DNA from: Trueperella pyogenes
GTDB lineage: Bacteria; Actinomycetota; Actinomycetes; Actinomycetales; Actinomycetaceae
DNA length: 64,000 nt
Assembly: GCF_900460345.1 (NCBI RefSeq)
Contig: NZ_UHHW01000002.1
Coordinates: 558,001 to 622,000, forward strand
Direction: 5' to 3'
Shown here: in pieces, positions 39,937 through 50,435 of the stretch
Layout: each line of letters begins with the position of its first letter
Position numbering within the stretch: the stretch's first letter is position 1
Program-made: the position numbers and the translations under genes
The notes under the pieces: generated by a model
Seen by the model: the letters and a program-made list of their open reading frames with translations, nothing else
What the model was told of the DNA's origin: nothing
The model's database searches: none

Positions 39937-41818
39937 TACGCCACCTTCGAGCCGTTCGCAAAGAGTACTCCCCACCGACAAGATAGATAATGGCGATGAT
40001 ACTTAGAGTCACCATTAGAAACCCTCCAGCAACTATACGATCTAATGACAGCCCAATTCCTGATTCTTGGGCAAACGGCACCACAATCGACATGCTAAGA
40101 CCGATAGCAAATCCCAACAGCAGCAACGAAGCGACACAGCCGATAATCATTTCATAGAGACTGATTACTCGAAAATCTTTCGAGGATCCACCAACGGAAA
40201 ACAAAACCACACTCGACCGTCGAATCATCTCTCGGTACGCACCAATAGAGGTTCCAGTAACGAAAAGAGCCATAACCATTGGAATCAAAAACATAATTAT
40301 TAAAGCTGACCGTTGATTACGTTCGGTCTGCAAAATCCCAGTTTTGATCCATTCATCAATTGTTACAATGTCCCATTCAGTATTCCCAAGCTGTTCTTCT
40401 AAACCGTGGATACCAAGTAACGAGTATGCTGTCGTTTTCCTGACGCTCATCCCTCCACAAGGCGGGTTTTCGGCCATCCCAATGACATCAAATTTAAGGA
40501 GAGAAGGTGCACTAAGAGTCGCGGCAATCGTTAGCGTGCATTGACGGCCATCTGCCATATAAAAGCTCAATTCATCACCTACATTAAGACCACTATTACT
40601 TGTGGCAACATGGGTGGCATCCAATGAATCAATACTGCCGGCTCGTACTTTGAAGGATGGAAAAATATTTGAGGTCTTATGCAAATTAAACAAACCCACT
40701 GTAGGTTGAGTCGCTCCGTAGGGATCTTCCGTCCTATATAAATCATTAGAGGTACCCACAAGAAGAGTTCTCGAAACAGTTTTGCTTGTTGACGCCAGTT
40801 CCTCGACGTTTTTAAGGGACGTGGTAGTAGCTATCGATTGCGCATGAACTGAACTATAGATTTCAACTATAGAGACACTCCTGCCTGTGGCCATGACGGC
40901 AGATAACGGAACCATGAAAGCCATAACAATGGTTAGTGGAATTACAGGATTCATCCTCGAGGACATGCTTTGAGCAAGCCGTGCTAACGCTAACCCAAGA
41001 CGGGGAAATCTCCCCGTCTTACGCAGCGGGCGTTGCAATAAAATACAAATCTCTCTAAGGATACGCACGCCGTATACCAGCAGGATCAAACAGGACCAGG
41101 GGATTATAAGCACCATTCGCGTATCGGTCGGAATAGGAGAATTAGGTATTACAAGCGGAATCCCGAGAGCAACTGCAACGATAATTCCTACCAAGAATTT
41201 AATCTTGTGGTTTCTTCTATCTTGTACTGATTGCTCTTTAGTCCCATGCACCGATACCGTTTTAGCTACAGTCGTGCCAACAATGAGCGCAATCATCGCC
41301 ACGCAAACAAGAAGGCTAGACATCAGGTTAGCGTGAATCGTAATCTCTTTCGGTACTAGCCCGGCTGTCCTCAGCATTTGCCCGTATACCCATACTGCAG
41401 GGAAAAACATTAGTAGAGCAGCAAAAGTAGCTACTATGCCAAAAACAAGAGATTCAACAACGTGAGAAACTAAAAGATCATTAAAGGATAATCCAGCCAA
41501 ACGGAGTATTCTCACGGTATATTTACGTGAGGAATACCGTGCACTTAGTGCAGATACGAGTAACATCGCACTAATCGCAGCCGCAATAACCGCAAAAATT
41601 AAATTGAATTGGAAGGTGACTTCAAGAAGCGCGTTTATATTCGCTGCTTTCTGAAAATCTCCAGAAATAACTCTGGAGTGCCGTGCTGCTAAAACTGCAT
41701 TCCAAATGACACTATTCAATAATAAGCTGAGAATGCTCGTCAGCAAGAAGCCCCATCGATTCCTATCGAACAGCGATCGAAGTATAGAGAGCCTAGAAAG
41801 AGATACGTCATCTTCCAT
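39920..41818 (-). CDS. FtsX-like ABC transporter permease of the lanthipeptide-type island
   Basis: A 632-aa membrane protein with an FtsX-type plan: helix near 22-45, a cluster of helices (about 75-175 and 205-260), a helix near 300, an extracytoplasmic domain of roughly 180 residues (about 315-490), and three C-terminal helices (495-620). It follows its ATPase gene by 5 bp and overlaps the LanKC remnant, as in lanthipeptide export or immunity units. The open frame is intact. The substrate is unknown, and without a working synthetase the exporter may now serve self-protection or nothing. GC content is well below that of the flanking purL and whiB genes. Confidence 0.78.
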   Translation of the reverse strand: MEDDVSLSRLSILRSLFDRNRWGFLLTSILSLLLNSVIWNAVLAARHSRVISGDFQKAANINALLEVTFQFNLIFAVIAAAISAMLLVSALSARYSSRKYTVRILRLAGLSFNDLLVSHVVESLVFGIVATFAALLMFFPAVWVYGQMLRTAGLVPKEITIHANLMSSLLVCVAMIALIVGTTVAKTVSVHGTKEQSVQDRRNHKIKFLVGIIVAVALGIPLVIPNSPIPTDTRMVLIIPWSCLILLVYGVRILREICILLQRPLRKTGRFPRLGLALARLAQSMSSRMNPVIPLTIVMAFMVPLSAVMATGRSVSIVEIYSSVHAQSIATTTSLKNVEELASTSKTVSRTLLVGTSNDLYRTEDPYGATQPTVGLFNLHKTSNIFPSFKVRAGSIDSLDATHVATSNSGLNVGDELSFYMADGRQCTLTIAATLSAPSLLKFDVIGMAENPPCGGMSVRKTTAYSLLGIHGLEEQLGNTEWDIVTIDEWIKTGILQTERNQRSALIIMFLIPMVMALFVTGTSIGAYREMIRRSSVVLFSVGGSSKDFRVISLYEMIIGCVASLLLLGFAIGLSMSIVVPFAQESGIGLSLDRIVAGGFLMVTLSIIAIIYLVGGEYSLRTARRWRNGKTS

Positions 41819-41823
41819 AACAG

Positions 41824-42558
41824 CTACCTGCTTTGCACAAGTTCGAAGATCTGTGACTCGGTGGGTGCTGTCAGACTTCCGCAGATTTTTCCATCTCGTA
41901 GAAGAACAACCCGATCCGCTTTTGAAGCGGCATGTATATCGTGCGTAACCATCAAAATTGACATGCCGGATAATTTCAGTTGCCGAAATATATCCAATAT
42001 TTCCTCAGAACTAATGCTATCCAAAGCCCCAGTAGGCTCATCAGCAAATAAAACTGTGGGTTCCTGGGCTACAGCACGAGCTAACGCCACACGTTGCTTT
42101 TCACCACCAGAAAGAAAACTTACCGGCTTCCCTCTTAGACCTCCGATACCAATTTTATCTATCGCCTGCCCTACGCGGGCTGCGATATTTGCACTTCCAT
42201 CGAGAGCTAGAGGCAATGCGATATTTTGTTCAACCGTAATCTCATCTATCAAATTGTAGTCTTGGAAAACATAGGCTAAGTTCTTTCGTCTAAGTATTGC
42301 CTTTTCTTTATCGCCCATAGTTGTAATATTTGCGTCGGCAATATATACATCTCCCTCATCTGGATGGATGATCCCGGAGGCGCAGTTAAGAAAAGTGGTT
42401 TTCCCTGAACCTGAGGCTCCCATAAGCGCAACCCACTCTCCGGAACTAAGAACCAGTGACATGTCACTTAAAACTCTTTGTTTCCGGCGTGAACTACCGG
42501 TTCTGAATGACTTGGAAATACTTATAGCGCGGAGGACGCTTTTATTGTCAACAGTCAT
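41824..42558 (-). CDS. ABC transporter ATPase, MacB/LolD type
   Basis: A 244-aa nucleotide-binding subunit. Walker A is GASGSGKTT (near residue 48), the Q-loop is VFQDYN, the signature LSGGEKQRVALARA and Walker B VLFADEPTGALDS are intact, followed by MVTHD. This is the LolD/SalX type that pairs with FtsX-like permeases such as the one 5 bp downstream. ATG 42558 overlaps the stop of the upstream fragment (ATGA); a GTG at 42570 is the alternative. All parts needed for activity are present. Confidence 0.87.
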   Translation of the reverse strand: MTVDNKSVLRAISISKSFRTGSSRRKQRVLSDMSLVLSSGEWVALMGASGSGKTTFLNCASGIIHPDEGDVYIADANITTMGDKEKAILRRKNLAYVFQDYNLIDEITVEQNIALPLALDGSANIAARVGQAIDKIGIGGLRGKPVSFLSGGEKQRVALARAVAQEPTVLFADEPTGALDSISSEEILDIFRQLKLSGMSILMVTHDIHAASKADRVVLLRDGKICGSLTAPTESQIFELVQSR

Positions 42559-42881
42559 CTTAGATTCCACTCACCTAACAAGTGCCTAAGCTCTTCAGAA
42601 TTCTGCAAACACTCATCAGTATTACCATCTAGCACTATTTTCCCTTCTCTAATCATGAGAATGTTGTCTGATGCGCGAACGGTGTACGGTCTATGAGCGA
42701 CAATAAGGACTGGAATATTCTGAGCGCATTCTTTTACAGTCTCAATCATCAAGCGTTCCATTTGTCCATCGACACTCGATGTCGGCTCATCAAGAAACAA
42801 TGCTGCTGGCTGTCCAACCAAAGCTCTGGACCGAAGATATTCATGAACCCTCCTTGAAAATATGTGTGAAGTCTTTATCAC
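42555..42881 (-). pseudogene. C-terminal fragment of an ABC exporter ATPase (truncated)
   Basis: 108 codons that match only the end of an ABC exporter: 'LRSRALVGQPAALFLDEPTSS' without its Walker A half, then 'VLIVAHRPYTVRASDNILMI' with the H-loop histidine and REGKIVLDG. The signature motif is degenerate (FSRRVHEY in place of LSGGQ). The N-terminal membrane domain and Walker A are missing, and sequence resembling an IS end begins within about 15 bp upstream. Probably the stump of a LanT-type exporter cut off by an insertion. Confidence 0.7.
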
Positions 42882-42894
42882 ACAATTCTATCCG

Positions 42895-42922
42895 GGGCTA
42901 TCTCATAAAGTGTGTAATTGGT
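42895..42922. mobile_element. IS-end-like sequence (possibly IS256 type)
   Basis: GGCTATCTCATAAAGTGTGT at about 42898-42917 followed by AATTGG resembles terminal inverted repeats of actinobacterial IS256-family elements as I remember them. No transposase is attached. It sits at the broken end of the exporter fragment, where an insertion would be expected. Weak evidence. Confidence 0.35.
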
Positions 42923-43023
42923 GTTTTGATCGTTAGTAGTGGAGTGCCTCAGGTTTTTAGCTCCAGTTGGCTTGAGTGTTGTCCATTGATGTCTCGCCCT
43001 TGGGGTGAGGAGAGTGGAGACAC

Positions 43024-43331
43024 GGTGAAAGAATCAGTAAGCGCACCCGGGGCAGATTGTTCGTGAGCTCGACAAAGCGCGGCGGATGAAGGAAGAGGGA
43101 CCGACGAGGGCTCAGATCCTGGTCGAGCTGGGGATTAGCGAAGCGATGCTGTATCGCTGGCAAGTAACTTATGACTCGATGACTATGAGCGAGGCTAAAG
43201 AGCTCCAGCGTCCGCGTGATGAAAACGGGCACTTGGCGCAATACTTGGCCTGCAAATCGGCTACTGGCTGCACCTATCTTCACAACCTGTCGCATGCCTA
43301 TTTACTGGTGCTGCCTTATGGATTTTCATAG
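43024..43331 (+). mobile_element. IS3-family OrfA transposase remnant
   Basis: The readable part (from 43050) gives GQIVRELDKARRMKEEG, RAQILVELGISEAMLYRWQ and 'MTMSEAKELQRPRDENGHLAQ', the N-terminal helix-turn-helix and leucine-zipper-like part of IS3 OrfA proteins. Upstream, KRISKRT lies in another frame, so there is a frameshift near 43045. OrfB with its DDE domain is missing. After about residue 60 the match ends. It marks the boundary between the foreign island and the whiB region. Confidence 0.6.
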
Positions 43332-43415
43332 GTGGCGTCGTGAATCTACAAGTCAAAATTCCAAAGTAAAGGCTGTGGATTTGCGGTAACTCGCCGAACA
43401 CGAGGCCCAACGAGG

Positions 43416-43449
43416 CAGGCTGCCCCTTGACAAAGCAAGGAGCAGCCTG
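43416..43449 (-). terminator. Hairpin downstream of whiB
   Basis: CAGGCTGC and GCAGCCTG pair, then one mismatch, then CCTTG with CAAGG around a 6-base loop. It lies 33 bp after the whiB stop. There is no clear U-tract, so termination strength is uncertain. Confidence 0.55.
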
Positions 43450-43481
43450 TGAAAGTCTTCCCTCGTTTTAGCGAAACTGCG

Positions 43482-43778
43482 TCAGGAGGCGCGGCTACGG
43501 CGTCGTTGACGCGACAGCCGGTTGCGCTCCTCCTCGGAGAGCCCGCCCCACACCCCGTAAGGCTCGTTGTGAGACAGGGCGTACTCGCGGCACTCGTCTA
43601 GTACGGGGCAGCTTTGGCAGATGCGCTTCGCCCGTTCGATACGCCGCCGCCGCGGGCCGCCACGTTCACCCTCGGGGTGGAAGAAGAATTCAGGATCCAT
43701 CATGTTGCAAGACCCGAGAGCCTGCCAGTCCCAATAGTCGACTAGTGCCCCGTGCACATCCTTGATCCGAGCTACCAC
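43482..43778 (-). CDS. WhiB-family iron-sulfur transcription factor
   Basis: A 98-aa protein with the four cluster cysteines C24, C54, C57 and C63 (GSCNMMDPEFFFHPEGERG and ICQSCPVLDEC). The turn motif EPYGVWGGL follows, with a basic C-terminal tail RLSRQRRRSRAS for DNA contact. GTG 43778 has AAGGA seven bases upstream; the frame reaches back to 43817 without homology. The FHPEGERG segment resembles WhiB2/WhmD-type proteins, involved in division and septation, but this subgroup call is tentative. Confidence 0.92.
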   Translation of the reverse strand: MVARIKDVHGALVDYWDWQALGSCNMMDPEFFFHPEGERGGPRRRRIERAKRICQSCPVLDECREYALSHNEPYGVWGGLSEEERNRLSRQRRRSRAS

Positions 43779-43961
43779 GATCACTTCCTTACATGCCCAA
43801 TGGCTAACTTGCTTCACCAGAGCAACGGCTGGTGAGAATCCAACAACGAGGGTACCCCACAGGGGAGTAATTTGGAATAGCCCAAGTTCCGCGCAGAGAA
43901 AACGTCCACATGGCGAACCCTGATGTTTCTGCCATGAGACGGGCTGGGGCGTCGCAGCTAA

Positions 43962-45482
<1,521 letters not shown>

Positions 45483-45631
45483 GACCAACGAGTGTGGGCA
45501 GCGGTCAGCTGGGCGCTGCCCACACTCATCCCATTTGTCGGTACTTGACGACGGCCGTCGTCACTCAAAACGCTGTTTACGGTGACGAGAAATTGGTTAA
45601 GGTACCGAGAAACGCGTGATGTGCCCTCCTC

Positions 45632-46354
45632 CTAGAACAGCGTATCGCGCACTTCCGGTTCAGGATCCGGCAGCTTAGACAGCGGCCATCCGTGCGGTTC
45701 ACCCGCCTTGCGCGGGTACTTACGGGACATAAAATTCGTGAATTCCTCGTAGGCAGCCCGCTGGTCGTTGATGACCACATCTATCGGTGCCTTAGCCACG
45801 TCCGGATAGCGCTCCAAAATCTTGTCCAGCACGCGCAAAGTCATGAGGACATCACCTTCGGCGTCGTGAAATGTTTCGGCCATGACCCCATAGTGCTCGG
45901 CAAGGTTCTCGAGCCGGCGCTTGCCGCGGCGGTAGCGATCCACGTGGCGGTCGAGGAAATACGGGTCAATTACCGGATAAATGTCCCCACCGAGGCGGTC
46001 GCAAAGCGTGGCCAGCCCGTGCCGAGCCAGCTCAGTTTCGAGCAGCGTGAAGTCATAAGCCGCGTTATAGGCGACGACCGGGTTACCACCAGCCATATGA
46101 CGCGCGAGTATGCTGGCAACCTCGTCCAACACCTCCACGATTGGCCGGCCTTCAGCCTGGGCGCGCTCGGTAGTAATGCCGTGTACGGCCGCGGCGGCCT
46201 GCGGGATCTCAACCCCAGGATCAGCTAGCCAAGTGTAGCGCTGCTCGCGACCGGCGTCGTGAATAACGATTGCAGCCGTGACCAGCCGGTCATTGAAGAC
46301 GTCAACGCCGGTGGTCTCGGTGTCGAAGCCAGCGCGCGCAAGTGTGGTCCACAT
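45632..46354 (-). CDS. DnaQ-like DEDDh 3'-5' exonuclease
   Basis: A 240-aa protein of the RNase T/DnaQ exonuclease family. Motif Exo I is FDTETTG (Asp11, Glu13), Exo II is AYNAAYDFTLLETEL, and Exo III is HDAEGDVLMT with the His five residues before Asp. There is no polymerase or BRCT domain, so it is a stand-alone exonuclease, of the actinobacterial type annotated as 'exonuclease domain-containing'. Its physiological substrate is not known. It lies between guaB and guaB3 on the opposite strand. Confidence 0.88.
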   Translation of the reverse strand: MWTTLARAGFDTETTGVDVFNDRLVTAAIVIHDAGREQRYTWLADPGVEIPQAAAAVHGITTERAQAEGRPIVEVLDEVASILARHMAGGNPVVAYNAAYDFTLLETELARHGLATLCDRLGGDIYPVIDPYFLDRHVDRYRRGKRRLENLAEHYGVMAETFHDAEGDVLMTLRVLDKILERYPDVAKAPIDVVINDQRAAYEEFTNFMSRKYPRKAGEPHGWPLSKLPDPEPEVRDTLF

Positions 46355-46440
46355 ATCAACTCCTCTTTCTCGCCCCCAGTCTAAAACGCCCCTCCGTCAT
46401 CTTGCGAGCGTGCCCGGCTCACACCCGATAAGCTGGGGGA

Positions 46441-47553
46441 GTGAGTGAAACGGAAATTGGACGCGGCAAGCGTGCACGTATTGGCTATTCTTTCGACGAC
46501 ATCTCGATTGTTCCCTCCCGGCGCACTCGCGACGCCGCTGACGCCTCGATCACCTGGCAGCTCGACGCCGCCCTGCTGGAGATCCCCATTATGTCGGCTC
46601 CGATGGATTCGGTGACCTCGCCGCTAACCGCGATCCGCATCGGCGAACTCGGCGGAGTGGGCGTGCTCGACCTCGAGGGCCTGTGGACGCGCTACGAGGA
46701 TCCGCAACCGATCTTTGACCGCATCGCGCGCGAGCCTGCGCGCTCCGCCACTGCCCTCCTGCAGGAGGTCTACAGGGAGCCGATCAAGGACGAGCTCATT
46801 GTCGAACGCCTGCGCCAGATCCGCAGTGCCGGCCAGATCGTCGCCGGTGCGCTGTCCCCGCAGCGCACGCAGGAGCATTGGCGTACCGTGGCGGGCGCAG
46901 GCGTGGACCTCTTCGTCATCCGCGGCACCACTGTCTCGGCCGAGCACGTCTCCTCCAACCGCGAACCGCTCAACCTCAAGCGTTTCATCTACGAGCTCGA
47001 CGTCCCCGTCATCGTCGGCGGTGCGGCCTCCTACACCGCGGCTCTGCACCTCATGCGCACGGGCGCAGCCGGCGTCCTAGCCGGTTTCGGAGGCGGCGCG
47101 ACGACGGCGAACCGCCGCACAGTTGGCGTCGCTGTCCCAATGGCGACGACGGTCGCTGACGTGGCCGCCGCGCGTCGTGAATACATGGACGAGACGGGCG
47201 GCCGGTACGTGCACGTCATCGCGGACGGCCAGATCTCCACCTCGGGCGACCTCGTCAAGGCAATCGCGTGTGGTGCCGACGGCGTCATGCTCGGCACCGC
47301 CCTCGCCCGCTCGACCGAGGCGCCTGGCCAGGGATACCACTGGGGAGCTGAGGTCTACCACAGGTCGCTGCCTCGCGGGGAGCGCGTACATGTGGGCACA
47401 CGTGCGCCGCTGGAGCAGATCGTCAACGGGCCGTCGTCGTCGGCAGATGGCCTGACGAACTTCACCGGTGCCCTGCGCCACGCGATGGCGATGACCGGCT
47501 ACCTGGACCTGAAGGAGTTCCAGCGGGTGCAGGTGTCGGTCGGGCGGTCTTAG
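46441..47553 (+). CDS. guaB3: GuaB3-family IMP dehydrogenase-related protein
   Basis: A 370-aa TIM-barrel protein related to IMP dehydrogenase and GMP reductase but without CBS domains. It opens with '[23 protein letters not shown]', standard for the GuaB3 family. Where GuaB has GPGSICTT, this protein has '[18 protein letters not shown]', with no cysteine, so the IMPDH mechanism through a Cys thioimidate is not available at that position. A cyanobacterial GuaB3 has been reported as a GMP reductase; whether that applies here is open. GTG start. Confidence 0.88.
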   Translation: MSETEIGRGKRARIGYSFDDISIVPSRRTRDAADASITWQLDAALLEIPIMSAPMDSVTSPLTAIRIGELGGVGVLDLEGLWTRYEDPQPIFDRIAREPARSATALLQEVYREPIKDELIVERLRQIRSAGQIVAGALSPQRTQEHWRTVAGAGVDLFVIRGTTVSAEHVSSNREPLNLKRFIYELDVPVIVGGAASYTAALHLMRTGAAGVLAGFGGGATTANRRTVGVAVPMATTVADVAAARREYMDETGGRYVHVIADGQISTSGDLVKAIACGADGVMLGTALARSTEAPGQGYHWGAEVYHRSLPRGERVHVGTRAPLEQIVNGPSSSADGLTNFTGALRHAMAMTGYLDLKEFQRVQVSVGRS

Positions 47554-47642
47554 GCGATCCTAAGCTCGCAGCGCAAGGTGGCGACACGGGCGCCCACTCG
47601 TGGAAAAATATAAGAGTTCTATTGAGTTCCAAAGGAGTGACT

Positions 47643-49025
47643 ATGAAGTATCGCATCGAGCACGACACAATGGGCGAAGTGAAGGTACCCGCCGACGCCC
47701 TCTATCGTGCACAAACCCAACGCGCCGTGGAGAATTTCCCGATCTCCGGCAAGACGCTCACCCCGCCGCACATACACGCGCTTGCCCAGATCAAGCGCGC
47801 TGCGGCAATTGCCAACAACGAGCTCGGCGTGTTGGACGATGCCCGCAAGGCCGCCATCGTGGCGGCCACAGACGAGGTGATCGCCGGCCAGCACGACGAT
47901 CAGTTCCCTATTGACGTCTTCCAGACCGGTTCGGGAACCAGCTCGAACATGAACACTAACGAGGTCATCTCCACGCTGGCCTCCACCGCCGACCTGCCCG
48001 TTCACCCGAACGACCACGTCAACGCCTCCCAGTCCTCCAACGACGTCTTCCCGTCCTCGATCCACATCGCGGCGCTCGCGGCGGTGCGTGGCGACCTGAT
48101 CCCAAAGCTCACAGTGCTCGCCGAGTCGCTAGAGGCGAAGGCGGCGGAGTGGTCGACAGTTGTGAAGTCTGGGCGTACACATCTGATGGACGCCACCCCG
48201 ATCACGCTCGGCCAGGAGTTTTCCGGCTACGCCCAGCAGATCCGGTATGGCATTGCGCGCGTGCGGGCCGCCGAGGCGCGGCTTGCCGAGTTGCCGCTGG
48301 GTGGGACCGCCGTCGGCACAGGCATTAATACGCCGGCCGGTTTCTCTGCCCGCGTCATTGAGCTGATTGCCGAGCACATGGATCTGCCCTTCGTCGAGGC
48401 GGCCAATCACTTCGAGGCGCAGGCCGCACAAGACTCGCTGGTGGAGACCTCGGGCGCGCTGCGCACCCTCGCCATCTCGATGGTCAAGATCGCCAACGAC
48501 CTGCGCTGGATGGGCTCTGGCCCGCGTGCCGGTATCGGGGAGATCCACCTGCCCGATCTCCAGCCGGGCTCGTCGATTATGCCCGGCAAGGTCAATCCGG
48601 TGGTTCCCGAGGCCACAGTTCAGGTTGCCGCCCAGGTCATTGGCAACGACGCCGCGATCGCGTTCGCCGGCGCGCAGGGCAATTTTGACCTGCTCGTCAT
48701 GCTGCCGGTCATGGCGCAGAATCTGCTCGAGTCGATCAACATCCTCGGCAATGTGGCCCAGGTGTTGGCCAAGCGCACGATCGACGGGCTGGTGGCCAAC
48801 GTTGAGCGCTGCTTGGAGTTGGCCGAGTCTTCCCCGTCGATCGTCACTCCGCTCAACCGCCACATCGGTTACGAAAATGCGGCGAAGATCGCCAAGCACT
48901 CGGTCAAGGAGAACATCACGGTCAAGCAGGCCGCGATCGATCTCGGTTTCGTCGAGCGGGGCGAGATCGATGAGGAGACGCTGAACAAGGCACTCGACGT
49001 GACCACGATGGTCGGGGAGCGCTGA
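47643..49025 (+). CDS. fumC: Class II fumarate hydratase
   Basis: A 460-aa fumarase. The superfamily signature is [12 protein letters not shown]; '[16 protein letters not shown]' and '[18 protein letters not shown]' are active-site segments. ATG 47643 has AAGGAG upstream; an in-frame ATG at 47622 gives only seven non-conserved residues more. It turns fumarate from SdhCAB into malate. A strong terminator follows. Confidence 0.96.
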   Translation: MKYRIEHDTMGEVKVPADALYRAQTQRAVENFPISGKTLTPPHIHALAQIKRAAAIANNELGVLDDARKAAIVAATDEVIAGQHDDQFPIDVFQTGSGTSSNMNTNEVISTLASTADLPVHPNDHVNASQSSNDVFPSSIHIAALAAVRGDLIPKLTVLAESLEAKAAEWSTVVKSGRTHLMDATPITLGQEFSGYAQQIRYGIARVRAAEARLAELPLGGTAVGTGINTPAGFSARVIELIAEHMDLPFVEAANHFEAQAAQDSLVETSGALRTLAISMVKIANDLRWMGSGPRAGIGEIHLPDLQPGSSIMPGKVNPVVPEATVQVAAQVIGNDAAIAFAGAQGNFDLLVMLPVMAQNLLESINILGNVAQVLAKRTIDGLVANVERCLELAESSPSIVTPLNRHIGYENAAKIAKHSVKENITVKQAAIDLGFVERGEIDEETLNKALDVTTMVGER

Positions 49026-49071
49026 ATGGCCGATTCCGATCGGCAGGTTTGCTAAGAGCTGGTTGAACCGC

Positions 49072-49103
49072 AGGGGCCCAGGGCACGATTGCCCTGGGCC
49101 CCT
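49072..49103 (+). terminator. fumC terminator
   Basis: Perfect 14-bp arms AGGGGCCCAGGGCA and TGCCCTGGGCCCCT around a CGAT loop, 46 bp after the stop, followed by CTACTC without a strong U-run. Confidence 0.8.
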
Positions 49104-49177
49104 CTACTCAGGGTATGAAAGTTCTGCATCCCTGATCGCACTCAGGGTTAAGTCCTCCTCAGGGTGGATACGCCCGA

Positions 49178-49236
49178 CTATTCATTTAGTGACTAGTTGG
49201 AGTAGTCTGGGGAAGAACTACTCACTGAGTGAATAG
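49178..49236 (+). promoter_or_regulatory. Large dyad operator before the PadR gene
   Basis: Two 21-base arms (49178-49198 and 49216-49236) are inverted copies with 18 of 21 matches, separated by 17 bases. Each arm contains an ACTCACT/AGTGA-type core, and the right arm holds CTCACTGAG, itself palindromic. It ends just before the Shine-Dalgarno of padR. PadR regulators usually repress their own operon through such sites, so autoregulation is likely. Confidence 0.7.
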
Positions 49237-49245
49237 AGAGGATTG

Positions 49246-49800
49246 ATGAGTACGCAATTCGCCGTCCTTGGTCTGCTCGCCAAGGAACCGAACTACGGCT
49301 ACGAGCTCAAAAAGATGTACGACGATCTTTTCGCTGGGGACAAGCCCATTCTCCCTGGCCAGCTCTACGCCATCCTAGGGCGTCTCGCCCGTGACGCCGC
49401 GATCGCCAAAATCGACGACACTGGTATATCCGGCGGCCCGGAACGCACGCGCTACGCCGTCACCGACGTCGGACACGAGCGCCTTCTCGCTTGGCTGCGC
49501 CAACCCGAGGCTCCGGCTCCCACGCTCCAAGCCACCCTCTACATGAAGGTCATCCTCGCGCTCATGCTCGACGGCGACGCGGCTCCCTTCATCCACGACC
49601 AGAAGGTAGCCCACCTCGCCCGCATGCGAGAACTCGTCGCCCGGCGTCGTCGGGCAGCGCTCGCCGAACGCATCCTGCTCGACAACGCTATTTTCCACAT
49701 CGAGGCCGACATCCGCTGGATGGACATGACCGCCAGCCGCCTCACTCACCTGAAAGAAGAACTATGGAACACGACATCATCCTCGAAGCCCGAAGCCTAA
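49246..49800 (+). CDS. PadR-family transcriptional regulator
   Basis: A 184-aa regulator. Residues 1-85 are the PadR winged helix: FAVLGLLAKEPNYGYELKKM and 'LPGQLYAILGRLARDAAIAK', with a typical wing ERTRYAVTDVG. The C-terminal part (PadR/Vir type, about 90-184) is a helical dimer domain. ATG 49246 is favoured over a TTG three bases earlier. Its stop overlaps the ABC ATPase start by 37 bp, and a large dyad lies in front, so it probably controls the transporter in response to a toxic substrate. Confidence 0.92.
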   Translation: MSTQFAVLGLLAKEPNYGYELKKMYDDLFAGDKPILPGQLYAILGRLARDAAIAKIDDTGISGGPERTRYAVTDVGHERLLAWLRQPEAPAPTLQATLYMKVILALMLDGDAAPFIHDQKVAHLARMRELVARRRRAALAERILLDNAIFHIEADIRWMDMTASRLTHLKEELWNTTSSSKPEA

Positions 49801-50435
49801 AGAAGGCATTCGGCCGCACCGAAGCCATGCGCGGCATCGACCTCAACGTGGAACGAGGCGAAATCCTCGCCATCATGGGGCCCTCCGGCTCCGGAAAATC
49901 CACCCTCCTGCACGCACTCGCTGCCATCGAGCGCCCCGACGACGGCACAGTATTCTTCAACGGCGCACGCATCGACAGCCTTTCCGACGCCGAGCGCACC
50001 ATCCTCCGCCGCACCAAGTTCGGCTTCGTATTCCAGTTCGGGCAACTCGTGCCCGAACTGACGGCGCTGGACAACGTCATGGTGCCCCTCATGCTCGGCG
50101 GCGTGCGCAAGGGCGAAGCTGTACGGCGGGCTAAGGAATGGCTAGCGCGCGTCGGCCTAGCCGACCGAGCCGAGCTCCTGCCCGGCCAACTCTCCGGCGG
50201 TGAAGCCCAGCGCGTGGCCATCGCCCGCTCGCTCATCATCCGCCCCGAGATACTGTTTGCCGACGAACCGACCGGCGCCCTCGATTCCTTCAACTCCGAG
50301 CAGGTCATGGAGATGATCGTCCAGCTCGCTCGCGCAGAAGGCTTGACGGTCGTCATGGTCACCCACGAACCCATGATCGCCGCTTTCGCCGACCGAGAGA
50401 TAGTGGTACGTGACGGCCGAATCGAGGCACAATGA
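49764..50435 (+). CDS. ABC transporter ATPase controlled by PadR
   Basis: A 223-aa MacB/LolD-type ATPase. Walker A is GPSGSGKST (39-47), the Q-loop is VFQFGQ, the signature is LSGGEAQRVAIARS and Walker B ILFADEPTGALDS. It forms an exporter with the FtsX-like permease downstream, whose ATG overlaps its stop (ATGA). ATG 49764 starts the conserved N-terminus; the frame upstream lies inside padR. Confidence 0.93.
   Translation: MEHDIILEARSLKKAFGRTEAMRGIDLNVERGEILAIMGPSGSGKSTLLHALAAIERPDDGTVFFNGARIDSLSDAERTILRRTKFGFVFQFGQLVPELTALDNVMVPLMLGGVRKGEAVRRAKEWLARVGLADRAELLPGQLSGGEAQRVAIARSLIIRPEILFADEPTGALDSFNSEQVMEMIVQLARAEGLTVVMVTHEPMIAAFADREIVVRDGRIEAQ

Larger units (their letters stand above)
42882..43481. 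other. Gene-free boundary of the lanthipeptide island
   Basis: Apart from the IS-like end and the OrfA remnant, no intact gene is visible. GC content rises across this stretch from the AT-rich island to the chromosomal level. A hairpin at 43416-43449 lies downstream of whiB. Confidence 0.5.
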
